Numbered from the stretch's first letter, positions 35,342 to 45,568 are shown. The stretch is DNA of 64,000 nt from Naasia sp. (GCF_025465545.1 NZ_JAODMK010000017.1:1-64000); one strand, 5' to 3'. The notes: generated by a model from the sequence alone, not told the origin. Numbers and translations: made by a program.

Positions 35342-36489
35342 GCCGCCCCGGGAGCGAACGGATCGGCGGAGGGGTTCCCGCCCTCGACGTGCCGCTGCAG
35401 GACCAGATCGAGGCCCTCCTTGCGCATCCGCAGGTCGAGGTAGATGAGGGCGACGAGCGTCGACATCAGGAAGGTGGTGATCGCGCCGATGAAGATCGAG
35501 AGGACCACGGTGAGGATCTGCACGGCGACCGTGACGACGATCGCGGATCCGGTGCCGTTGGGGTCGATGAGCACGGCGACGACCTGGAGCAGCGAGAGCG
35601 GCGCCGTGATGATCTGCGCCGCGATCGACAGGATGACCGTCACGAGCAGCTGCACCCCGAGCGTGCGCCAGAAGAAGCCGGTGGTGAGGCTCCACGAGCG
35701 GACCACGGCACTCCGGATGCCCGCCCGCTCCAGCACGATCACGCTCGGCACGACACAGAGCTTGGTGAAGACCCAGAAGCCGGCCACGATCGCGCCGAGC
35801 CCGAGGATCACTCCCACGCTGATTCCGATCGCGATGCCCACGGGGCCGAGCGAGACGCCGAGCAGGATGATGCCGGCGATGACGAGGAGCGCGACCAGGA
35901 TGGCGGCCGCGGCCAGAAGCGTCCAGGCGATGAGCGGCCGCATCCGGCCCTTGACCTGCGGCCACACGTCGCGCACTGTCGGCCGCTCGCCGAGCGTGGC
36001 TCGCGCGACCGCCGCCACGACGATGCCCTGGAGCAGCGCGGCCGTCACGTAGTTGAGTGCGAGGAGCACGATGCCGCCGATCACGCTGCCGGCGATCGAG
36101 CCGGCGATGAGCGGAGCCTGCTCCGGGTCGCTCCAGTCGGTGATGCGGGCGAAGCCCGCGAAGAAGATGCCGGCCAGCACGCCGCCGCTCAGCAGGAGCA
36201 CGCCGAGCTGGATCAGGAAGGAGAGGCCGACGATGCCCGGACTGCGGCGGAGCATGGCGAACGGCGCCGAGAGCAGGGTGCCGAAGGCGATCGGTCGCAG
36301 AGGCACGATGCCCGGCTTCGGCGGAGGGGTCCAGCCGGGAGGAGGGGGAACCGCGTCGTACGGCGAAGGCGGCGGCACCACGGGCGGCACAGCGCCCGGC
36401 GCGGCGCGCGGGGCGGCGAACTCGCCGTAGCGGGGCCGGCCTGCTGGACCGCCGGGGGACTGCCAGTCGGAGCTGCCCGGATCGGTCAC
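35338..36489 (-). CDS. Polytopic membrane protein (glycerophosphoryl-diester-phosphodiesterase membrane-domain type)
   Basis: A 383-residue protein with a proline-rich cytoplasmic N-terminus (PPPSPYDAVPPPPGW) and six or more hydrophobic spans from residue 85 on. The motif IVPLRPIAFGTLL and the LERAGIRSAVVRSWSLTTG segment are typical of the family annotated after the membrane domain of some GDPD enzymes; the phosphodiesterase catalytic domain itself is absent. It is the first gene of the MoxR operon. GTG 36489 has a CACGAT box 6 nt upstream, suggesting a leaderless mRNA. Confidence 0.8.
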   Translation of the reverse strand: MTDPGSSDWQSPGGPAGRPRYGEFAAPRAAPGAVPPVVPPPSPYDAVPPPPGWTPPPKPGIVPLRPIAFGTLLSAPFAMLRRSPGIVGLSFLIQLGVLLLSGGVLAGIFFAGFARITDWSDPEQAPLIAGSIAGSVIGGIVLLALNYVTAALLQGIVVAAVARATLGERPTVRDVWPQVKGRMRPLIAWTLLAAAAILVALLVIAGIILLGVSLGPVGIAIGISVGVILGLGAIVAGFWVFTKLCVVPSVIVLERAGIRSAVVRSWSLTTGFFWRTLGVQLLVTVILSIAAQIITAPLSLLQVVAVLIDPNGTGSAIVVTVAVQILTVVLSIFIGAITTFLMSTLVALIYLDLRMRKEGLDLVLQRHVEGGNPSADPFAPGAA

Positions 36490-36495
36490 GCGTCC

Positions 36496-36501
36496 ATCGT
36501 G
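36496..36501 (-). promoter_or_regulatory. Candidate -10 box of the MoxR-cluster operon
   Basis: CACGAT on the minus strand lies exactly 6 nt before the GTG at 36489. It deviates from TANNNT at the first base. Confidence 0.3.
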
Positions 36502-36601
36502 GCACAGGCCGCCTCGCCGCGACCGCAGGCGCCCGTGCACGCCGTCGACGCCCGATTTCGAGGTGCGCGTGCCCTCATGTCGGCCGTTCTACCGCCGGAC
36601 G

Positions 36602-36607
36602 TACACT
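36602..36607 (+). promoter_or_regulatory. Candidate -10 box of mtrA
   Basis: TACACT lies 9 nt before the mtrA ATG and no Shine-Dalgarno is apparent, so the mtrA leader is very short or absent. Confidence 0.4.
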
Positions 36608-36616
36608 GTGGGCACC

Positions 36617-37312
36617 ATGAGCGACCACGGCACCGGCAGCCCGCGCATCCTCGTCGTCGACGACGATGCGGCGCTGGCCGAGATGATCGGCATCGTGCTG
36701 CGCTCGGAAGGCCTCTCGCCGAGCTTCTGCGCCGACGGGGGAGAGGCGCTCGCGGCCTTCCGGGAGCACCGTCCCGACCTCGTGCTGCTCGACCTGATGC
36801 TGCCCACGCTCGATGGCATCCAGGTGTGCGCCCAGATCCGGGCGGAGTCCGGAACCCCGATCATCATGCTCACCGCGAAGTCGGACACCTCCGACGTGGT
36901 CAAGGGACTCGAGTCGGGCGCTGACGACTATGTGGTGAAGCCGTTCAACCCCAAGGAGCTCGTCGCGCGGATCCGCGCCCGGCTCCGCCCCAGCGCGTCC
37001 GCGAACGGCCTGCTGCAGGTGGGCGACCTCCTGGTCGATGCGGCCGGGCACGAGGTGCGCCGCGGCGGGCAGCGGATCAACCTCACTCCTCTCGAGTTCG
37101 ACCTCCTGCTCACCCTCGCCAGCAAGCCGCAGCAGGTGTTCACCCGCGAGATGCTCCTCGAGCAGGTGTGGGGCTACCACTACAAGGCGGACACCCGGCT
37201 CGTGAACGTGCACGTGCAGCGACTCCGCGCCAAGGTCGAGGAGGACCCCGAGAACCCGCGGATCGTCATGACCGTGCGCGGGGTCGGCTACCGCGCCGGC
37301 GCCTCCACCTGA
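36617..37312 (+). CDS. mtrA: Response regulator MtrA
   Basis: A 231-residue OmpR-type regulator. The receiver domain has the acidic pocket VVDDDAAL (Asp15-17), phospho-acceptor Asp59 in LVLLDLMLP, and the lysine in VVKPFNP. The C-terminal winged helix includes LTPLEFDLLLTLAS and TRLVNVHVQRLRAKVEEDP, where recognition occurs. MtrA-MtrB controls cell-wall hydrolases, division and replication timing in actinobacteria. It is divergent from the MoxR operon and followed 1 bp later by mtrB. The ATG at 36617 is chosen; an upstream in-frame ATG at 36563 adds residues unlike the family. Confidence 0.95.
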   Translation: MSDHGTGSPRILVVDDDAALAEMIGIVLRSEGLSPSFCADGGEALAAFREHRPDLVLLDLMLPTLDGIQVCAQIRAESGTPIIMLTAKSDTSDVVKGLESGADDYVVKPFNPKELVARIRARLRPSASANGLLQVGDLLVDAAGHEVRRGGQRINLTPLEFDLLLTLASKPQQVFTREMLLEQVWGYHYKADTRLVNVHVQRLRAKVEEDPENPRIVMTVRGVGYRAGAST

Positions 37313-37313
37313 C

Positions 37314-38951
37314 GTGACCACCGTGGCGGACCCCCGCGCGGACGGTGTCCGCCGTCTCCCTCTCGGGATCCGGCTGGCGAGCATCACCCGTTCGCCGCGC
37401 ACCGCCTACGAGGCCGTGGTGCGGGCGTTCCGGCGCTCGCTCGAGGTGCGGATCGTCGCGATCACCGTGCTGCTCTCCACGATCGCCCTGATCGGCACAG
37501 CGACGTACATGACGTACACGATCGGCAACGGCCTCTTCGACGCCCGGGTGCTGCAGGTGCGCGAGGAGGCGACCCGGGCCACCGACGCGGCGCAGTCGTC
37601 GTTCGACACCACGACGGCATCGACCGACGCCGACCTCAGCGCCCTGGAGCTGTCGGTGATCGAGTCGGTCTCCTCGATCGCTACCTCGTACTCCGGCATC
37701 GCGTTCCTCCGTGCCGAGGGGACGGAGGCCACCATCGGCCTGCCCGACGTGGTGCGCGGCGAGGCCGACCAGTTCGTCAGCACGCAGCTGAGGGACAAGG
37801 TGACCACGGGGCAGGCGGACCAGTACTGGCAGTCGGTGAGCATCCCCGCGCCGGGCGGCGTGCCGCATCCGGGGCTGATCGTCGGCTCCGCCGTGACCGT
37901 GCCGGGCGCCGGGGTGTACGAGCTGTACCTGCTGTTCGACTTCGATGACGTGCAGCAGACCCTCACCTTCGTGCAGGGCACGATCGGTGTGGGCGGCCTC
38001 GCCCTCATCCTGCTCATCGGAGCCGTCACCTGGGTCGTGGTGCAGCTGGTCATCGCCCCCATCCGGATCGCGGCCGAGACGAGCCGCAAGCTCGCCGCGG
38101 GGCAGCTGGAGGAGCGCATCCCCGAGCACGGCGAGGACGTCATCGCCACCCTCGCGCACTCGTTCAACGGCATGGCGGACAGCCTGCAGCGGCAGATCCT
38201 GCAGCTCGGCAACCTGTCCCGGGTGCAGCAGCGGTTCGTCTCCGACGTGTCGCACGAGTTGCGCACGCCCCTCACGACCATCCGGCTCGCGGGGGATGTG
38301 CTCTACGACCAGCGGGACAAGTTCGACCCGACCACGGCGCGCACCGCCGAGCTGCTGCACACCCAGGTGGACCGGTTCGAGCTGCTGCTCACCGACCTCC
38401 TCGAGATCAGCCGCTACGACGCCCACGCGGTGGAGATCGAGCGCGAGCCGGTGAACCTGGTGCAGCTCGTCCAGGACGCGATGAGCGGCATGGAGACCCT
38501 GGCCGAGCGGAAGGGCTCCGAGCTGGAGCTGGTCGCCCCGGGCGGGCACTTCACCGCCGAGCTCGACGCGCGGCGCATCCGCCGCATCGTGCGCAACCTC
38601 CTCGCCAACGCGATCGAGCACGGGGAGAGCAGGCCCGTGGTGGTCACGGTCGACAGCAACGAGACGGCCGTGGCGATCGCGGTGCGCGACCACGGCGTGG
38701 GCATGACCAAGCCGGACGCCGATCGCGTGTTCGACCGGTTCTGGCGCGCCGACCCCTCCCGCAAGCGCACCACCGGCGGGACGGGGCTCGGCCTCGCGAT
38801 CTCGCTCGAGGACGCGACCCTGCACGACGGAACGCTCGACGTGTGGTCGGTGCCGGGCGGGGGATCGTGCTTCCGGCTGACGCTGCCGCGGACGGTCGGC
38901 GTCCCGATCGCCGCGTCGCCCCTGGGGCTTCCCCCCGAGGAGACCGAATGA
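37314..38951 (+). CDS. mtrB: Sensor histidine kinase MtrB
   Basis: A 545-residue membrane kinase. Spans at about residues 46-68 and 223-247 flank an extracytoplasmic sensor of about 155 residues. HAMP follows (APIRIAAETSRKLAAGQLEERI), then HisKA with SDVSHELRTPLTTIRL (phospho-His314), and HATPase_c with N box NLLANAIEHGE, DHGVGM, FDRFWRAD and TGLGLAISL. It is the partner of MtrA. GTG start immediately after mtrA. Its stop overlaps the lpqB ATG (ATGA), so all three genes are coupled. Confidence 0.95.
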   Translation: MTTVADPRADGVRRLPLGIRLASITRSPRTAYEAVVRAFRRSLEVRIVAITVLLSTIALIGTATYMTYTIGNGLFDARVLQVREEATRATDAAQSSFDTTTASTDADLSALELSVIESVSSIATSYSGIAFLRAEGTEATIGLPDVVRGEADQFVSTQLRDKVTTGQADQYWQSVSIPAPGGVPHPGLIVGSAVTVPGAGVYELYLLFDFDDVQQTLTFVQGTIGVGGLALILLIGAVTWVVVQLVIAPIRIAAETSRKLAAGQLEERIPEHGEDVIATLAHSFNGMADSLQRQILQLGNLSRVQQRFVSDVSHELRTPLTTIRLAGDVLYDQRDKFDPTTARTAELLHTQVDRFELLLTDLLEISRYDAHAVEIEREPVNLVQLVQDAMSGMETLAERKGSELELVAPGGHFTAELDARRIRRIVRNLLANAIEHGESRPVVVTVDSNETAVAIAVRDHGVGMTKPDADRVFDRFWRADPSRKRTTGGTGLGLAISLEDATLHDGTLDVWSVPGGGSCFRLTLPRTVGVPIAASPLGLPPEETE

Positions 38952-40633
38952 GCAGGCTGAGGATGACCCGTGCGGCCCTGGCGGCCGCGGTCGTCGTCGC
39001 GCTCGCCGGCTGCGCGTCCATCCCCATGTCGGGCCCGGTCAACGAGGGGGACCCGCTCACCCCGGGCGAGGCGCTCGGCTTCGACTTCCGTCCGCAGGGC
39101 CCCGATGTTGGCGCCTCGCAGTCCGAGATCCTCGCCGGCTTCCTGGCCGCGGGCGCAGGCCCGCAGGACAACTACCAGGTGGCGCGGCAATTCCTCACCA
39201 GCACCTTCGCGAAGGAGTGGGACCCGGGCGCCAGCGTCACCGTGCACGGACCCGCGACCACCGCCCTGTCCGACGGACAGGGCGGGATGCGGCTGATGGT
39301 CCCCGCCGTCGGCCGGGTCGACGGCCGAGGCCGCTACGAGGAGTACGGCAAGCCGCTCCTGGTGGAACTGCCCTTCCGGATGGCCAAGGAGGACGGCGAG
39401 TGGCGCATCACCCAGGCGCCGAACGGCATCGTGCTGTCCACCGGCTTCTTCGACCGGCTCTTCGCCGAGCGCGCCCTCTACTTCTATGACGCCGGCTTCG
39501 ACTACCTCGTCCCCGACCTCCGGTGGTTCCCCTCGACCGCCGAGGCGCCCACCCGGGTGGTGGAGGCGCTCCTCGACGGTCCGTCCGCCCCGCTCGCCTC
39601 GCCCGTGCTCGTCTCCGCTTTCCCTGAGGGCACGAACCTCGAGCGGCAGTCGGTGACCTCCCTGGGCGGCGAGGCGGTGGTCGAGCTCAACAACGAGGTC
39701 GTCCGGGCCGACCCCATCACTCAGCAGCGCATGCAGTACCAGCTGGAGCGCAGCCTCGTGGGCGGCTCCATCATCTCCGTGCGGATGAGCGTCGACGGGA
39801 GCGAGGTGGAGGTGGACCCGTTCGGCTCGGCCGCTCCCATCGTGCAGCCGCTCGTCAACCCGCGGGCGCTGGCCGGGCGTGCCGACCAGTTCGGCTTCCT
39901 CACCGCGGACGAGATCGCGCCCATCCAGGGGCTCTCCGACACCATCGTCGCGCTGAAGCCCACGGCCGCCGTGTACTCCGATGCCGACCAGCTCACCGCG
40001 GTCCTCACCGACGGGGGCGTCCTCGCCGTGCGGCCAGGGAGTCCTGCCGTGCCCATCGACGACCGTGGCGGACTGGTCGCCCCCAGCCTCGACTCCCAGG
40101 GCTTCGTGTGGACCGTCCCCGGCGGTGATCCCTCCGCCATCCGGGCCACCGCGCCGGGCCGCGATCCGGCGCCCGTCGCCGCGAAGGGCCTCACCGACGC
40201 GACCGAGATCCTCTCCCTCGCGGTGTCCCGCGACTCCGCGCGGCTTCTCACCCTCCTCCGCACGGTCGACGGGGTCAGCCTGCGGGTGTTCGGCATCGGG
40301 CGGGACGGCACCGGGCGGCCCCTCGCGCTCTCGGACGACTGGTTCGACCTCGTGCCGCCGGCTGGGGACCCGGTGACCGCGACCTGGGCGGCCGACACCA
40401 CGGTGGCCAGCCTCGGCCGGGACGAGGACGGCGGCTCCTCGGTCACCACCCAGGAGGTGGGCGGGCGGGTCTCCGACACCCTCGGCGAGCTGGCGGATGC
40501 CGTGGCACTCGTGGGCGGCAACGGCCTCAGCGGGCTCCGTGCACTCCGCTCCGACGGCAGCGTGCAGGTGCTCCGCGGCTCCGGCTGGCAGACGGTCGCC
40601 ACCGACGTCGCCTTCCTCGCCGCCCAGCGCTGA
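38948..40633 (+). CDS. lpqB: Lipoprotein LpqB
   Basis: A 561-residue lipoprotein: lipobox ALAGC with the lipid-bearing cysteine at residue 22. The N-terminal part has the LpqB GerMN-like domain (VEALLDGPSAPLASPV, FPEGTNLERQSV) and the C-terminal half a beta-propeller-like region (LAVSRDSARLLTLLR, WAADTTVASLGRD). LpqB interacts with the MtrB sensor domain and modulates MtrA signalling in mycobacteria. It overlaps mtrB by 4 nt. Length is typical. Confidence 0.94.
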   Translation: MSRLRMTRAALAAAVVVALAGCASIPMSGPVNEGDPLTPGEALGFDFRPQGPDVGASQSEILAGFLAAGAGPQDNYQVARQFLTSTFAKEWDPGASVTVHGPATTALSDGQGGMRLMVPAVGRVDGRGRYEEYGKPLLVELPFRMAKEDGEWRITQAPNGIVLSTGFFDRLFAERALYFYDAGFDYLVPDLRWFPSTAEAPTRVVEALLDGPSAPLASPVLVSAFPEGTNLERQSVTSLGGEAVVELNNEVVRADPITQQRMQYQLERSLVGGSIISVRMSVDGSEVEVDPFGSAAPIVQPLVNPRALAGRADQFGFLTADEIAPIQGLSDTIVALKPTAAVYSDADQLTAVLTDGGVLAVRPGSPAVPIDDRGGLVAPSLDSQGFVWTVPGGDPSAIRATAPGRDPAPVAAKGLTDATEILSLAVSRDSARLLTLLRTVDGVSLRVFGIGRDGTGRPLALSDDWFDLVPPAGDPVTATWAADTTVASLGRDEDGGSSVTTQEVGGRVSDTLGELADAVALVGGNGLSGLRALRSDGSVQVLRGSGWQTVATDVAFLAAQR

Positions 40634-40722
40634 GCTCCTCCCCAGAAGGGCGCCGGACGCCGGGGTGCACGGATGGGGGGAGGAGGGACCGGCGGCGGTG
40701 CGGGCAGGAGCACGATGCAGGG

Positions 40723-41445
40723 ATGTCGCCCCCGCTTCCGTCCCCGGTGCGGTCGGCCCTCGCCGACGCGCTCGCGCTGGTGCTGCCCGTCGAGTGCGCG
40801 GGCTGCGGCGCCCCCGACCGCGCCGTCTGCCCGGCATGCGAGCAATCCCTGCAGACTCCGGTGCGGACCCGGCGGCTGGCGCGATCCGCGCTCGAGGTCT
40901 TCAGCGCCACTGCCTACGCGGGACCCGTGCAGCACCTCCTGCCCGCCGTCAAGGACGGCGGACGCACCGAGGCGGCGGGCTGCCTCGGTGCCGCCCTGAG
41001 GCGGGCGCTCGAAGCGGGCGCCCGCACGCACGAGGAGCGCGCGCTCGGGCCGCCCGAAGCTCGAGCGCCGGCACTCGTGGTCCCCGTGCCGAGCGCCCGA
41101 ACGGCGACCCGCCGGCGGGGCTACCTGCCCGTGCTGCTCCTCCTGCGAAGGGCCGGCGTTGCCGCGCACCCCGCGCTCCGGTTCTGCCGGCGCGTGCGGG
41201 ACCAGTCCGGTCTGTCAGCGGGGGAGCGCGCGCGAAACATCGCGGGCAGCATGACTGCCGCCGGTTCGGTGGCGGGCCGCCGTGTGATCCTCGTGGACGA
41301 CGTCGTGACGACGGGCGCCTCCCTGCTGGAGGCGGCGCGAGCCATCGAGGAGCGGGGCGGACTGGTGCTCTTCGCGGCGACCGTCGCGTCGACGCCCCCA
41401 CCCGACGCCCCAGTAGGGGGCGAGCCGCAGTCCCCGGAAACTTAA
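40723..41445 (+). CDS. ComF/phosphoribosyltransferase-family protein
   Basis: A 240-residue cytosolic protein. The N-terminal zinc-finger-like part has CAGCGAPDRAVCPACEQSL (four cysteines) and the C-terminal part the type I phosphoribosyltransferase loop RVILVDDVVTTGASLLEA that binds PRPP. ComF-type proteins aid DNA uptake/transformation in some bacteria; in actinobacteria this Rv3242c-like gene lies between lpqB and hpf and its role is untested as far as I know. CACGAT lies 6 nt before the ATG, suggesting its own promoter. Confidence 0.85.
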   Translation: MSPPLPSPVRSALADALALVLPVECAGCGAPDRAVCPACEQSLQTPVRTRRLARSALEVFSATAYAGPVQHLLPAVKDGGRTEAAGCLGAALRRALEAGARTHEERALGPPEARAPALVVPVPSARTATRRRGYLPVLLLLRRAGVAAHPALRFCRRVRDQSGLSAGERARNIAGSMTAAGSVAGRRVILVDDVVTTGASLLEAARAIEERGGLVLFAATVASTPPPDAPVGGEPQSPET

Positions 41446-41471
41446 CCGGTGACACCTCGGGGTGCCGGGAT

Positions 41472-41477
41472 TAGGGT
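41472..41477 (+). promoter_or_regulatory. Candidate hpf promoter (-10)
   Basis: TAGGGT lies in the 148-bp gap upstream of hpf and would give a leader of about 110 nt ending in a GGGAGG ribosome site. No convincing -35. Confidence 0.35.
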
Positions 41478-41593
41478 CGGGTAAAGGCGTTCCAGATCGC
41501 CCGTCCCTCGACCAGGAAGTGACTCCCGAGACAGGGATCCTTCCGATCGAGACACTCCGTGAGGGCGACGCGCCTGAATCACGGGAGGTCAAC

Positions 41594-42328
41594 ATGGACA
41601 TCACCCTCATCGGAAGAAACTGCAACATCACCGATCGCTTCCGGGCTCACGTCGAGGAGAAGTCCCAGAAGATCGATTCGTTCGCCGATGCCGCGGCCAT
41701 CCTCGAGGTCCGTCTGTGCCGCCACCACCAGACGAGCGGGTCGTCATCGGGTGACGACCGGGTGGAGCTCACGCTGCTGGGCCCCGGCCCCCTGATCCGT
41801 GCCGAGGCGGGCGCGTCCGACAAATACGTCGCATTCGACATGGCCTTCGACAAGCTCATGGAACGGCTCCGCAGAGCCCGCGATCGACGCAAGGTGCATC
41901 GCGGACTGCATCGCCCGTCGACGGTGCGCTCGGTCGACCACGGAGACTTCCGGCTCGCCGATGTGGTCCCCGCCGACGCGGAGACGCTGCGGCGGATCGA
42001 TCCCGAGACCGGCACGATCGGCATCGTGCCGGACACCGCGGCGAGCCTCACCGAGGAGGCCTCCGCGGATGAGCCGACCGGCTACGAGGGCTACTCGCCG
42101 GTCGTCATCCGGCGCAAGGTGTTCTCGTCCTCGCCGATGACGGTGGACGACGCCCTCTACTACATGGAGCTCGTGGGGCACGACTTCTACCTCTTCATCG
42201 ACTCGGAGACCAGCCGGCCGAGCGTCGTCTATCGGCGCAAGGGCTGGGACTACGGAGTGATCGGCATCGACGAGCACGCCGACGAGGTGCAGGAAGTGGC
42301 GACGGCCGCACGGGCCTTCCTCCGCTGA
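41594..42328 (+). CDS. hpf: Long-form ribosome hibernation promotion factor
   Basis: A 244-residue protein. The N-terminal domain (1-105, MDITLIGRNCNITDRFRAHVEEK) is the S30AE/RaiA fold that enters the ribosomal A/P sites; a variable linker follows; the C-terminal dimerisation domain (about 185-244) has VVIRRKVFSSSPMTVDDAL and the VYRRKGWDYGVI end. The long form makes 100S dimers in stationary phase. GGGAGG precedes the ATG. A frame extension to 41462 is not supported. It lies between comF and secA as in mycobacteria (Rv3241c). Confidence 0.94.
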   Translation: MDITLIGRNCNITDRFRAHVEEKSQKIDSFADAAAILEVRLCRHHQTSGSSSGDDRVELTLLGPGPLIRAEAGASDKYVAFDMAFDKLMERLRRARDRRKVHRGLHRPSTVRSVDHGDFRLADVVPADAETLRRIDPETGTIGIVPDTAASLTEEASADEPTGYEGYSPVVIRRKVFSSSPMTVDDALYYMELVGHDFYLFIDSETSRPSVVYRRKGWDYGVIGIDEHADEVQEVATAARAFLR

Positions 42329-42545
42329 CCGCCTCGACGGCCGGCCGCGGCCGCGCCGGTCGATGAGCCGCCCGGCGGCGTCTCGGAACCGCACCCGGAG
42401 AGCGGGGAACGGGTTCGAGGCGCCGCCAGCGGCGCTCCTGGACCGCCTCGGGCAGGCGCCGGCGGTCGACGCCGCCGATGTCAACGGCTGGAGGGCGACC
42501 CCGATCTCCGGTAGGGACCTCCAGGTCACGGGCCGGTAACGCTGG

Positions 42546-42551
42546 TAACAT
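42546..42551 (+). promoter_or_regulatory. Candidate secA promoter (-10)
   Basis: TAACAT lies 60 nt before the secA GTG in an otherwise GC-rich 283-bp gap that contains no supported gene. The leader would carry the GGGAGA ribosome site at 42599. The gap also contains GC-rich inverted repeats just after the hpf stop that may terminate hpf. Confidence 0.35.
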
Positions 42552-42611
42552 GAGCGGCTGCGCTGCGGGACCGCTGTGCAAACCGTCATCCGTAAGCAGG
42601 GAGACAAGTCG

Positions 42612-45518
42612 GTGGCATCGGTACTGGAAAAGGTCCTTCGGGTCGGCGAGGGTCGCGTCCTCCGTCGGCTGGAGAACTACGCGAAGCAGGTCAATCACCT
42701 CGAGGACGACTTCACCCACCTCAGTGACGAGGAGCTGAAGGCGGAGACGGGTGTGCTGCGCGAGCGCTACTCCAACGGCGAGTCGCTGGACGACCTCCTG
42801 CCGGAGGCCTTCGCCGCAGTCCGTGAGGCATCCAAGCGCACGCTCGGCCTGCGGCACTTCGACGTGCAGGTGATGGGCGGCGCCGCCCTGCACCTCGGCA
42901 ACATCGCCGAGATGAAGACCGGTGAGGGCAAGACGCTCGTGGCCACCCTGCCCGCATACCTCAACGCCATCACGTCCCGCGGCGTTCACGTCATCACGGT
43001 CAACGACTACCTGGCGAGCTACCAGTCCGAGCTGATGGGCCGCGTCTACCGCGCTCTCGGCATGACCACGGGCGTCATCCTCGCCGGCCAGACTCCCGCC
43101 GAGCGCCGCGAGCAGTACTCCGCGGACATCACCTACGGCACGAACAACGAGTTCGGCTTCGACTACCTCCGCGACAACATGGCCTGGCAGCCCCAGGACC
43201 TGGTGCAGCGCGGCCACTACTTCGCGATCGTCGACGAGGTGGACTCGATCCTCATCGACGAGGCCCGCACGCCGCTGATCATCTCCGGCCAGGCCTCCGG
43301 CGAGGCGAACCGCTGGTTCACCGAGTTCGCGAACATCGCCAAGCGGCTCGTGCCCGGCGAGGACTACGAGGTCGACGAGAAGAAGCGCACCGTGGGCGTG
43401 CTGGAGCCCGGCATCGAGAAGGTCGAGGACCACCTCGGCATCGACAACCTCTACGAGTCGGCGAACACCCCGCTGATCTCGTTCCTCAACAACTCGATCA
43501 AGGCCCGCGCGCTGTTCAAGAAGGACAAGGACTACGTCGTCATGAACGGCGAGGTGCTCATCGTCGACGAGCACACCGGACGCATCCTGATGGGCCGCCG
43601 CTACAACGAGGGCATCCACCAGGCAATCGAGGCCAAGGAGGGCGTCGAGGTCAAGGCCGAGAACCAGACCTTCGCCACGATCACCCTGCAGAACTACTTC
43701 CGCCTCTACACGAAGCTGTCCGGCATGACCGGGACGGCCGAGACCGAGGCGGCGGAGTTCATGTCCACCTACAAGCTCGGCGTCGTGGCGATCCCCACCA
43801 ACCGGCCGATGCAGCGCACCGACCAGTCCGACCTCGTCTACAAGAACGAGCAGGCCAAGTTCGACCAGGTGGTCGAGGACATCGCCCGCCGGCACGAGAC
43901 CGGCCAGCCCGTCCTCGTCGGCACCACGAGCGTGGAGAAGAGCGAGTACCTGTCCCGGCTACTGGCCAAGAAGGGCATCCGGCACGAGGTCCTCAACGCG
44001 AAGAACCACGCGCGGGAGGCGGCGATCGTCGCCCAGGCCGGGCGGCTCGGTTCGGTCACCGTCGCCACCAACATGGCTGGACGCGGTACGGACGTGATGC
44101 TCGGCGGCAACGCGGAGTTCCTCGCCGTCGCGGAGATGCACGCGCAGGGCCTCTCGCCCGTCGACACTCCCGACGAGTACGAGGCGGCCTGGGACGGCGT
44201 GTTCAGCCGGGTCAAGGCCGAGGTCGCCGTCGAAGCCGAGAAGGTCGTCGCCGCCGGGGGGCTCTATGTGCTCGGCACCGAGCGCCACGAGTCCCGCCGC
44301 ATCGACAACCAGCTGCGCGGCCGCTCCGGACGCCAGGGCGACCCGGGGGAGAGCCGGTTCTACCTGTCCCTCACCGACGACCTGATGCGCCTGTTCAATT
44401 CGGGCGCCGCGGAGGCCCTGATGGGCCGCAACGGCGTGCCCGACGACCTCGCCATCGAGTCGAAGGTGGTCAGCCGCGCGATCCGGTCCGCACAGTCGCA
44501 GGTGGAGGCGCGCAACGCGGAGATCCGCAAGAACGTGCTGAAGTACGACGACGTCCTCAACCGCCAGCGCGAGGCGATCTACGCCGACCGCCGTCACATC
44601 CTCGAGGGCGACGACCTGCACGAGCGCACCCAGGCCTTCCTGGAGACCGTGATCGAGGAGGTCCTCGACTCGCACACCAGCGACGGCACCAGCGAGGACT
44701 GGGACTTCGACGCCCTGTGGGCGGAGCTCAAGACGCTCTACCCGATCGGCATCACCATCGAGGAGGTGCTCGCCGAGGCCGGCTCGAAGGGCCGGATCAA
44801 CCGGGACTTCATCCAGCGCGAGATCCTCTCCGACGCCCGGCTCGCCTACTCGAAGCGGGAGAGCCAGCTCGGTTCGCCCGCCATGCGGGAGCTCGAGCGC
44901 CGCGTGGTCCTCTCGGTGATCGACCGCCGCTGGCGCGACCACCTCTACGAGATGGACTATCTGAAGGACGGCATCGGCCTGCGCGCCATGGCGCAGCGCG
45001 ATCCGCTCGTCGAGTACCAGCGTGAAGGCTTCGCGCTGTTCCAGACGATGATGGGGCAGATCCGCGAGGAGACCGTCGGCTACCTGTTCAACCTCGAGGT
45101 CGAGGTGACCTCGAGCACGTCGGCGCCCACCGGCGCGATCCCGGCTCCCACGGTGGCGGCCAAGGGGCTCGGCGCGGCCGCGGCACCCGTGCAGAACCTC
45201 AGCTACTCGGCGCCGAGCGATGCGGGCGGCGTGGAGGTGCGCAACCAGCGGGGACAGCTGGAGCGTGCGGCCACCGCGAAGGCCCAGCAGAAGGCCGCGG
45301 AGCAGGAGCAGAGCCTCGCCCCGACCGCGGCCCGCTTCGGCCAGGCCGATGGACCGACGTCCGCGCCACGGCCCGCCGGGGGTGGCGCCGCTCGGCCCGC
45401 CCCGCAGCAGCGGCCGGCCGCGGCACGCGGCGCGTTCGGCCAATCCGGATCGCAGCCCGCGGCCCCCGCCCCGGTCAACCGGGCGCAGCGCCGTGCAGCG
45501 GAGAAGAACAAGGGCTGA
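42612..45518 (+). CDS. secA: Preprotein translocase ATPase SecA
   Basis: A 968-residue motor that drives unfolded preproteins through SecYEG. Walker A is MKTGEGKT (residues 101-108); the DEAD-like motif is [20 protein letters not shown], motif [19 protein letters not shown] and motif [19 protein letters not shown]. The cross-linking, helical-scaffold ([21 protein letters not shown]) and wing domains follow. The C-terminal 110 residues are Ala/Pro/Gln-rich and end [13 protein letters not shown], without the CxCxSGKKYKxCHG zinc motif. GTG 42612 is preferred ([11 protein letters not shown]-like family start, ribosome site 7 nt upstream) over the ATG-like start at 42576. It corresponds to SecA1. 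Confidence 0.97.
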   Translation: MASVLEKVLRVGEGRVLRRLENYAKQVNHLEDDFTHLSDEELKAETGVLRERYSNGESLDDLLPEAFAAVREASKRTLGLRHFDVQVMGGAALHLGNIAEMKTGEGKTLVATLPAYLNAITSRGVHVITVNDYLASYQSELMGRVYRALGMTTGVILAGQTPAERREQYSADITYGTNNEFGFDYLRDNMAWQPQDLVQRGHYFAIVDEVDSILIDEARTPLIISGQASGEANRWFTEFANIAKRLVPGEDYEVDEKKRTVGVLEPGIEKVEDHLGIDNLYESANTPLISFLNNSIKARALFKKDKDYVVMNGEVLIVDEHTGRILMGRRYNEGIHQAIEAKEGVEVKAENQTFATITLQNYFRLYTKLSGMTGTAETEAAEFMSTYKLGVVAIPTNRPMQRTDQSDLVYKNEQAKFDQVVEDIARRHETGQPVLVGTTSVEKSEYLSRLLAKKGIRHEVLNAKNHAREAAIVAQAGRLGSVTVATNMAGRGTDVMLGGNAEFLAVAEMHAQGLSPVDTPDEYEAAWDGVFSRVKAEVAVEAEKVVAAGGLYVLGTERHESRRIDNQLRGRSGRQGDPGESRFYLSLTDDLMRLFNSGAAEALMGRNGVPDDLAIESKVVSRAIRSAQSQVEARNAEIRKNVLKYDDVLNRQREAIYADRRHILEGDDLHERTQAFLETVIEEVLDSHTSDGTSEDWDFDALWAELKTLYPIGITIEEVLAEAGSKGRINRDFIQREILSDARLAYSKRESQLGSPAMRELERRVVLSVIDRRWRDHLYEMDYLKDGIGLRAMAQRDPLVEYQREGFALFQTMMGQIREETVGYLFNLEVEVTSSTSAPTGAIPAPTVAAKGLGAAAAPVQNLSYSAPSDAGGVEVRNQRGQLERAATAKAQQKAAEQEQSLAPTAARFGQADGPTSAPRPAGGGAARPAPQQRPAAARGAFGQSGSQPAAPAPVNRAQRRAAEKNKG

Positions 45519-45531
45519 CGCCACCGCCGTC

Positions 45532-45568
45532 GATCGTCCCCGGGAGCCTCGCGCGTCCGGGGACGATC
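45532..45568 (+). terminator. secA terminator hairpin
   Basis: Perfect 12-bp arms gatcgtccccgg (45532-45543) and ccggggacgatc (45557-45568) around a 13-nt loop, 13 nt after the secA stop, followed by tcgttc. Confidence 0.65.

Noticed and set aside
41744-42607. Minus-strand frame across the hpf-secA gap
   Set aside because: Shadow of hpf extended over the gap; no start signal or family features.
42329-42611. Small gene in the hpf-secA gap
   Set aside because: Short frames exist but none has a ribosome site plus credible composition; treated as promoter/terminator space.
43959-45524. 521-codon minus-strand frame opposite secA
   Set aside because: Exact shadow of secA with no ribosome site and His/Arg/Gly-rich translation.
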